Of a stretch of DNA of 64,000 bases, positions 58,556 to 64,000 are shown one piece after another. The first letter of the stretch is position 1. The number at the start of each line of letters is the position of its first letter. The notes below the pieces were generated by a model. It saw only the letters and a list, made by a program, of their open reading frames with translations, was not told the DNA's origin and did not search any database. Position numbers and translations under genes: made by a program. This stretch comes from JAWMQL01 sp033283165 (GTDB taxonomy: Bacteria > Pseudomonadota > Gammaproteobacteria > Pseudomonadales > Halieaceae), in contig JAWMQL010000007.1 in assembly GCA_033283165.1 (NCBI GenBank), positions 1-64,000 of the forward strand. Direction: 5' to 3'.

Positions 58556-60562
58556 CTAGGGCGGCGGCGCTCCCAGGTTGGGATTGATATCGATGGTCAC
58601 GTCGTCAATGTCGGTCCGGCCGTCGCTGTCGGTCACCGTGAGGCGCAGCAACAGCCGGGTGAGGCTCATGACCAGCGGGGCGGTAAAGGACACCGTGGGC
58701 GTATCAACCCCGGACAGGGTCACCTGCGGCCCCGCCACGTACTCCCAGCGATAGCTCACGATACTGCATTCTGGTACCGGGCCATTGGCCCGGGCCCCGC
58801 CGTTGATCACGATGGGGGTACCCGGCGCCACCAGCAGGTTCGGCCCCGCCAGCGCCGTGGGCTCGTCGAAGCAGGCAAAGGGGCTTGACTCGATATTCAG
58901 CGTCACCTCACTGAAACCGCTGTTACCGTTGCGGTACTCCACCGAAAAACGGGCGGTATAGGTGCCAACGTTGGGATAGGCGTGTTGCGCGGACCAGCGT
59001 TTTGTGGTCACCCCGTCGCCAAAATCCCAGCCCACACTGCGGGCATTGGCCGGGGCGACCCCGTTGAAAAACACAATTTCGCGTTGTGTGTAGGTCGCAC
59101 CGTCCCTGGGAATGGTGATGAAGTTGTAGCAGTTGGGACAGCCGTCCAGCTCCAGTGTCTCGATCTGCTGCGTCACCTGGTCGACCTGGCTGGTCGGGGT
59201 GTCATCCACCCAGCGCTCGACCTCGGCGATGGGCGAGGTACAGCCGCCGACTGCCCAGTCACGGAAGAAGGGGGGCACGGTAAGTCCATCGGCTTCGAGA
59301 TCGGCGATCATCTGGGTTGACAGGCAGGCGGTCCAGCTCGTCACCAGGGTACCGTAGGTATTGGCATCGACCAGGGCGGCGTCGAAGCCCGAGGCCGCCC
59401 GCGAAACGCGCTGCAGGGTATCCCCCGACACCCGCTCGTCACCGCTGGCGGGCCGGCTGCCGCCCTGATCGATGATGCTTTGCATTTTCTGGTAGGCGGA
59501 GGTGGTCGACTTCAGTTTGCGCGGCGCGGTAATCGGCAGTTTTTTCTGCCGGCTGCTGCCGCCCTGGGTGTATTTCACCTGCAGCTTGTTTGCCTTCACG
59601 TCGTACTTGCTGAACGACACTTCAACCGAGTCCGCCGATATTTTGCGGGGCTTGCCGTCCGCCATCAGCTCTATCTGGGCCGCCGTCTGCCCCAGCGACG
59701 CAGCCACACCTCCCCGGTCGCTGTCAGAACAGTCGAGGCTGGGCGGTTCCGTGGTAACGGTGAGGTCGACATCGGCCACCAGGGCTGCGCCACGGCCGTC
59801 ACAGGTGCCGTCGGGGTCGCGCTTGAGGTTGACTGTCTTGTCGAGGCCGAAGGTCGCCTTACCACCCAGGAACCGGTTGGCCAGCCCCGACAGGGATTCC
59901 TCATCCTGGCCTTCCTGGATCGCCAGGGCGAGCCGCTCCAGGTTGCCCAGTTCCTTTTTCAGCTTCCCCCTGTGGTACATGGTAGAGAACCGCAGTACGT
60001 CCTCGTAGTTTATCCGGCCGTCCTGGGTCAGGTCCTCGGCAATGACCCGGGTCGCCAGGTTGTCGAAACGCTCCATTATCTGGGTGGCGGTCAGGAATTC
60101 CAGCGAATCGGCCACAGACTGGTAGAAGGCCTCGGTCAGGGCGGTCACATTGGCAAAATCCAGGGACAACTGGTCACCCCGCACAATGGCCCGCCACTGC
60201 CCGCGAACCTGCCGCGGCACCGCATCGATGCTGAAGTCGCGGTTGTTATCGCTCTCCACCCCGCCGGAGGCGGTCACCAGGTACAGGCGCCCCGGCTGAA
60301 CGTCCAGGTCGAATTCCACGTTGCCGAGGCTGAGCACCTGGATCGCGGGTGGCTGGGCCAGGAATTCCGCCTCACCCAGCCGCGCAGCCTCACTGACCGG
60401 ATTCGTGCTGAGCGCGGTGAACAGGACCTGGTCCGGCTGATCCAGCGGGGTAACCGTGAAGGTGGCCCCGGCGATGGGACCATTGAGGGACACCTGGAAA
60501 CAACCGGCTAGTAAGAGTGGCGCCAGCAGTAATGCCGCTCGGCGCAGAGCCCCTGAAATCAT
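58556..60562 (-). CDS. PKD-domain outer-surface lipoprotein
   Basis: A 668-residue lipoprotein: signal LLLAPLLLAGC with lipidated Cys21. The region 25-470 is of unknown fold, with a segment resembling an EF-hand/dockerin-like loop (DLTQDGRINYEDVLRFS near residues 180-196). A PKD domain lies at about 480-560 (SVGWDFGDGVTTKRWSAQHAY PNVG split) and a second Ig/PKD-like domain at about 575-665 (IVSYRWEYVAGPQVTL, LRLTVTDSDGRTDIDDVTI). PKD domains usually bind carbohydrate or protein at the cell surface. ATG 60562 is chosen for its lipoprotein signal; the frame extends to 60736. Confidence 0.85.
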   Translation of the reverse strand: MISGALRRAALLLAPLLLAGCFQVSLNGPIAGATFTVTPLDQPDQVLFTALSTNPVSEAARLGEAEFLAQPPAIQVLSLGNVEFDLDVQPGRLYLVTASGGVESDNNRDFSIDAVPRQVRGQWRAIVRGDQLSLDFANVTALTEAFYQSVADSLEFLTATQIMERFDNLATRVIAEDLTQDGRINYEDVLRFSTMYHRGKLKKELGNLERLALAIQEGQDEESLSGLANRFLGGKATFGLDKTVNLKRDPDGTCDGRGAALVADVDLTVTTEPPSLDCSDSDRGGVAASLGQTAAQIELMADGKPRKISADSVEVSFSKYDVKANKLQVKYTQGGSSRQKKLPITAPRKLKSTTSAYQKMQSIIDQGGSRPASGDERVSGDTLQRVSRAASGFDAALVDANTYGTLVTSWTACLSTQMIADLEADGLTVPPFFRDWAVGGCTSPIAEVERWVDDTPTSQVDQVTQQIETLELDGCPNCYNFITIPRDGATYTQREIVFFNGVAPANARSVGWDFGDGVTTKRWSAQHAYPNVGTYTARFSVEYRNGNSGFSEVTLNIESSPFACFDEPTALAGPNLLVAPGTPIVINGGARANGPVPECSIVSYRWEYVAGPQVTLSGVDTPTVSFTAPLVMSLTRLLLRLTVTDSDGRTDIDDVTIDINPNLGAPPP

Positions 60563-60735
60563 GCTGACCTCCTGAATGGGAACACGTCGCGTCCCACCCT
60601 TCTCCTGGAGAAGCTTAGCCCGCTTGCACAGGTCGCGCAAACGTCCGCCGTCGGGCGAAATCATCCGGCGGCTGTACCCTGTCCAATTCGGACTGATATA
60701 GTAGGCGGGTAGTCGATTACAAGAGTCTCCAAGCA

Positions 60736-61098
60736 ATGTCTGATGTACGCACCGAGCAACGTCGATTCACCCGGATCGAGCTGGATGTGCCGGTGGAAGT
60801 CCACCAGGGCGGCAGTGTCTGGCACCAGCGCTTGCTGGACCTGTCCCTGGGCGGCGTCGCCACCGACCAGCCCGATGTCTGGGATGCCCAGTACAACGAG
60901 CCCTTCACCCTGATCATCAAGGTATCAGAAGGGCACGAAGTGGAACTGCATGCCTACCTGCAGCACGTGGAAGCCGGCCGCCTGGGATTTTCGGTTGAGC
61001 ACGTGGACCAGGAGAATATCCACCCACTGCGCGACCTGCTGGAACAGCACATGGATATCGCCCAGTTGGAAGCGGAAATCGCCCTCCTGGGGAACTAG
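60736..61098 (+). CDS. PilZ-domain protein
   Basis: A 120-residue single PilZ domain, a c-di-GMP receptor. The RxxxR motif is in TEQRRFTRIELDVPVEV (residues 4-20) and the (D/N)xSxxG motif in LLDLSLGGVAT (about 32-42), both intact. A C-terminal helix follows (about 85-120). It could respond to the diguanylate cyclase at 32-33 kb. Its start is divergent from the PKD lipoprotein. Confidence 0.92.
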   Translation: MSDVRTEQRRFTRIELDVPVEVHQGGSVWHQRLLDLSLGGVATDQPDVWDAQYNEPFTLIIKVSEGHEVELHAYLQHVEAGRLGFSVEHVDQENIHPLRDLLEQHMDIAQLEAEIALLGN

Positions 61099-61115
61099 TC
61101 ACTCGATAGCGCGGC

Positions 61116-62132
61116 CTACAGCAGCAGGAAAGCGGCCACCCCGGCGGCTGCCAGTACTACCACCGCGACAATCCCACCGATCAGCAACTTCTTGCTTTTA
61201 CCGCCACCGCCCGACGCCGCCGCGCTCGCTGCGGCAGAGGAGGCCGGGGCCGCGGCGGCGACTCCGCCGGCGGGACCGTGGAATACCACGGTGGCCCGTC
61301 CCAGGCGAATTTCGTCGTTATCGGACAGGAAGGCCTGCAGGCGTTTCTCGCCGTTGACGAAAATACCGTTGGCGGAAACCAGGTTGACCACCTTCCAGCG
61401 CCCGGACTGGTGCACCAGCTGCGCGTGGCGCCCGGACACAGAGGGCTCTGCCAGCACGATCTCGCAGGTCGGCTCGCGGCCGACCTCCCACACATCCGGA
61501 TCGGTACCGCCCGAGGGCTGCAGTTCAACGGCGTCCTCGGGCGCGCCGGAGGGCGACAGGATCACCAGGTGCGGCAGGTCTGACATCCGCGGCACCGCGG
61601 CCTTCGCTGCCAGGTCCACCCCCGCTGCGGAGTCCAGGCCCATCACCTGGGTCTGTTCCCCTTCGCCGTCGTCCTCCCAGGCGCCGGGCAGGACCGAAGC
61701 CGGCCTTGTGGCCGCGGCAGCCGGCGGCGGTTCCGGGATAGCGCTGACCACGGTGGCATCGTCATCTTCTTCCGGCACCACAACCGCCGCCATGTCCACC
61801 ACCGTGGCATCCGGATCCGGTTCCTCCTCCTCGACGCCGGTCAGTTCCACGGTAAACAGGTGTTTCTCAAGCTTCAGCGTATCGCCGTTGGATAGTTGGG
61901 TCACTGCGGCGATGCGCTGGCCGTTGACCAGCGTACCGTTGGCGGACCCCAGGTCCTCTACTGTGACCCGTTCACCTTCCACTTTGATCTTTGCGTGGTT
62001 CCGAGACACCCGGCTATCCTCTATCGTGATGCCGCAGTCCGGGGAGCGGCCAAGCGTCTGCTCTCCTTCCAGGACATGGCGGGTGCCATCCTCCGCCACC
62101 AACTCCGCGCTGAATTCTGCTGCTTCGCTCAT
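61116..62132 (-). CDS. Protein with two FHA domains and a C-terminal membrane anchor
   Basis: A 338-residue phosphothreonine-binding protein. FHA1 (about 20-80) has TLGRSPDCGITIEDSRVSRNHA and SANGTLVNGQRI; FHA2 (about 215-275) has WEVGREPTCEIVLAEPSVSGRHA and SANGIFVNGEKRL. Between them is a long acidic and proline-rich linker. An Ala/Ser/Gly-rich stretch precedes a single C-terminal helix (LLIGGIVAVVVLAAAGVAAFLLL), so the protein is tail-anchored with both FHA domains in the cytoplasm. It is 17 bp downstream of the PP2C gene. Confidence 0.92.
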   Translation of the reverse strand: MSEAAEFSAELVAEDGTRHVLEGEQTLGRSPDCGITIEDSRVSRNHAKIKVEGERVTVEDLGSANGTLVNGQRIAAVTQLSNGDTLKLEKHLFTVELTGVEEEEPDPDATVVDMAAVVVPEEDDDATVVSAIPEPPPAAAATRPASVLPGAWEDDGEGEQTQVMGLDSAAGVDLAAKAAVPRMSDLPHLVILSPSGAPEDAVELQPSGGTDPDVWEVGREPTCEIVLAEPSVSGRHAQLVHQSGRWKVVNLVSANGIFVNGEKRLQAFLSDNDEIRLGRATVVFHGPAGGVAAAAPASSAAASAAASGGGGKSKKLLIGGIVAVVVLAAAGVAAFLLL

Positions 62133-62149
62133 TTCTTCTCACCACTTTG

Positions 62150-63220
62150 TCAAATCAGACCGGCGACATCCAGACTGTAGACCAGCCCACCCAATACGAC
62201 CAGCGCCACCACTGCCCACAGCAGCGCTTTCTTCCAACCACCCCCTGAGGCCTTGTCGCCCTGGGACAGTTCCTGTTTCAGTTCGTCTTTCATTTCCTGC
62301 TTGAGGAGTGCCCGCTGCTCCGCCAGGGCTTTTTCCACCTCGTCGGCCGACATCATCTGGGTCGTCTGCGGCCCCCTGGGGCCGACCTTCTTGACCTGCG
62401 GTGTCGCGGTGGGCTCCACGTCCAGGGCCCCGGTAACTTCACCCGTTTGCGGATCGTAGGTCCAGACGATCTCGGGCAACACATCGGCGCCATTGGCCAG
62501 TTTCTCCACGCCTTCGACCAGCACCACGGTGGAGTTGTCCCGGCCTCCCTGCTCGATGGAGGCATCGACCAGTTGCTGGCAACGGCTGGCCAGGTCGCCA
62601 TCGCCTTCCAGGATATCGACAATCGTACTGTTCTCGAGGATGTCGCTCATGCCATCGCTGCACAGGATCAGGGTTTCACCCGCCTGCAACTGGCCGCGAT
62701 TGTAGCCCACGCGCAGGTTGTCCTCGGCCTGCAGGCCCACCGCCTGAACGATGACATTGCGCTGCGGGTGATCCTTGGCTTCTTCCTGGGTGATTTCTCC
62801 GCGTGCCAGCAGGGCCTCCACCAGGGAATGGTCCCGGGTCAGCAACTTCAGCTTGCCGTCATAGAGGTAGGCCCGGCTGTCGCCCACCCAGGCCAACTCG
62901 TAGTCAGCGCCCTGCAGGCGCATGGCGATAACCGTGGTGGCCATGCCCTCGCGGCCCTGGCCCTGCTGAACCGCGGTCATGATGGCGCGATTGGCGCTGC
63001 GAATCGCGTTATCGAGATTTTCGCCGCCCGCGGTTTCCTGGGCTAAGGTGGCGCAGGTGATAGCACTGGCAACCTCCCCCGCATGGTGCCCGCCGACCCC
63101 GTCGGCGACCAACATCAGACCGAGGTCGGTATCAATAAAATACGCGTCCTCGTTGTGTTTTCGTTTCCCGACATCTGTAGCCCCTACCGCTTCCGAGCGG
63201 GTCGCCACACTTTCACTCAT
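62150..63220 (-). CDS. PP2C-family Ser/Thr protein phosphatase with C-terminal membrane anchor
   Basis: A 356-residue phosphatase. The PPM/PP2C motifs are complete: GKRKHNEDAYFIDTDLG, MLVADGVGGHHAGEVAS, LAWVGDSRAYLYDG, LILCSDGMSDILENS and GGRDNSTVVLVEG, with the metal-binding Asp residues. After the catalytic domain (1-240) come a charged linker, a coiled coil (about 280-320) and one C-terminal helix (ALLWAVVALVVLGGLVYSL). Its ATG overlaps the upstream cytochrome gene stop. It would reverse Thr phosphorylation read by the FHA protein. The kinase is not in the window. Confidence 0.94.
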   Translation of the reverse strand: MSESVATRSEAVGATDVGKRKHNEDAYFIDTDLGLMLVADGVGGHHAGEVASAITCATLAQETAGGENLDNAIRSANRAIMTAVQQGQGREGMATTVIAMRLQGADYELAWVGDSRAYLYDGKLKLLTRDHSLVEALLARGEITQEEAKDHPQRNVIVQAVGLQAEDNLRVGYNRGQLQAGETLILCSDGMSDILENSTIVDILEGDGDLASRCQQLVDASIEQGGRDNSTVVLVEGVEKLANGADVLPEIVWTYDPQTGEVTGALDVEPTATPQVKKVGPRGPQTTQMMSADEVEKALAEQRALLKQEMKDELKQELSQGDKASGGGWKKALLWAVVALVVLGGLVYSLDVAGLI

Positions 63221-64000
63221 AGGGCCTCCAGCATTTTGCGAGCCAGCACTGCAAACTGCCTGGGCACAAACGGATCGTCCTCCTCGACGGTCTTATACCA
63301 GGCATCCATTTGTGAACTGTACCGCTTGTCTTCGCCAAGGGCCAGACAAAGGGTTTCAACTGCCAGGAATACCTGTTCTGCGGAAGTGAAGTGACGGAAG
63401 CGACCATCCGCGGCCCGCTGCAGCAGGCCGCTGCGCAGGCGCCGCATCTGGTCGGCACTGTAGCTGGCGTCACTGACCTGTTTCGCGACCGGTTCCAGCT
63501 TGCTCGCCAGGGAAGCCGCGGCGGAAGTCACCGCCTGTTTGTTCTGTTTCGACGCCGCGTGCAGCTGGCTCAGCCCGGCCTTCAGCGCGTCGCTCTGTCC
63601 GGGGGACAGGATGTCCAGCGCCGCCGCCAGCACCAGCAGGCTGCCGTCATTGAGGCGCACGGTACCCGGGGCCAGGCCGTCGGGCTCGCGCTGCCAGCGC
63701 AGGTCGGACATGGGATGGTGGCAGGCGTGACACTGGTAGAAGGACAACTCCGGCACCAGCCCCGCCCCGGTAAACCAGTCTTCCTGCAGCAATTCCAGAT
63801 TCTGCAGGCTCATGACCGCCAGGCCCGCCAGCCACATATTCACGGATTCGATATTCGGCTTGCGTTCCCGGTAGTCGGCATCCACGTCGTAGTGCTTGGG
63901 CTGGTTGACCGTAAAGGTCTCCAGCTCGAAAGCCAGGCGCGGATGGCCGGCGCCCATGATTTCGTGAGTGGCGAACTTGTCCTTGGTCCCCAGGTGGCAG
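63217..64000 (-). CDS. Multihaem c-type cytochrome, C-terminal part
   Basis: The gene enters from the right edge; 260 C-terminal codons are visible. A haem motif ends at the very edge (CHLGTKDKFATHEIMGAGHPR, only the last Cys-His seen) and a full CHACH motif follows at YQCHACHHPMSDLRW. The remainder (about 90-260) is helical without haem motifs (LAAALDILSPGQSDALKAGL; VFLAVETLCLALGEDKRY). The pattern fits cytochrome c-554-like tetra- or multihaem proteins. It is translationally coupled (ATGA) to the PP2C phosphatase gene. Confidence 0.8.
   Translation of the reverse strand, partial: CHLGTKDKFATHEIMGAGHPRLAFELETFTVNQPKHYDVDADYRERKPNIESVNMWLAGLAVMSLQNLELLQEDWFTGAGLVPELSFYQCHACHHPMSDLRWQREPDGLAPGTVRLNDGSLLVLAAALDILSPGQSDALKAGLSQLHAASKQNKQAVTSAAASLASKLEPVAKQVSDASYSADQMRRLRSGLLQRAADGRFRHFTSAEQVFLAVETLCLALGEDKRYSSQMDAWYKTVEEDDPFVPRQFAVLARKMLEAL

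Overview
This is chromosomal DNA, high in GC over most of its length, from a gammaproteobacterium. The evidence is the tRNA-Tyr/Gly/Thr-tuf operon, the nrdR-ribD-ribE-ribBA-ribH-nusB-thiL-pgpA cluster, xseB-ispA, birA-coaX, ettA, hslR and a complete LiuR-type leucine catabolism operon. The overall style fits marine oligotrophic groups such as Halieaceae and relatives, but that placement is inference. No rRNA, CRISPR array, transposase, integrase or phage gene was found.

Layout. 1-4.6 kb: the 5' end of tuf, then tRNA-Thr(GGT), tRNA-Gly and tRNA-Tyr behind a strong promoter, a Lon-family protease, a UspA-like protein, a small NTF2-fold protein and tRNA-Thr(TGT). 4.6-9 kb is an accessory stretch: a secreted kelch-repeat protein lying between an intact tRNA-Thr and a decayed copy of it, an orphan tri-heme cytochrome and a shrunken DUF885 peptidase relative. 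8.7-15.1 kb: a hotdog/hotdog/PPOX/GST run, two secreted proteins (one ending in an Asp-Asp-Ser tract), tRNA-Thr(CGT), coaX and birA. 15.2-23.3 kb: a SnoaL-like protein, a palindromic repeat element, and liuR-liuA-liuB-liuC-liuD-liuE, which takes isovaleryl-CoA to acetoacetate plus acetyl-CoA. 23.3-34 kb: a cation/proton antiporter, a sterol-desaturase-type hydroxylase, alkylation repair (an Ada-AlkA fusion plus Ogt), a metallo-beta-lactamase-fold protein, cysQ, yrfG, hslR, a diguanylate cyclase and a degenerate SGNH protein. 34.1-46.2 kb is an AT-richer surface-glycan island with glycosyltransferases, a flippase, an aminotransferase, an FkbM methyltransferase, a Gfo/Idh/MocA oxidoreductase, an ATP-grasp protein and a methyltransferase. 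The housekeeping gene dxs sits inside it. 46.3-56.0 kb: xseB-ispA converging on ribA, a retropepsin-like protease and the rib/nus/thi cluster, a second copy of the palindromic repeat, and glyA. 56.2-64 kb: a small secreted protein, ettA, a PKD-domain lipoprotein, a PilZ protein, and an FHA / PP2C / multihaem cytochrome operon that runs off the window.

Most unusual signals: (1) two 113-nt elements 39 kb apart share a 61-nt core (60/61 identical), yet each is enclosed by its own, different, self-complementary 26-nt arms; (2) a thrU-tyrU-glyT-thrT-tuf type tRNA operon appears split by an oppositely oriented protease cassette, and its first tRNA-Thr gene and promoter were duplicated and then decayed around a kelch gene; (3) two enzyme-fold proteins have lost catalytic residues; (4) dxs is separated from xseB-ispA and embedded in the glycan island; (5) a tail-anchored FHA and PP2C pair is translationally linked to a multihaem cytochrome.
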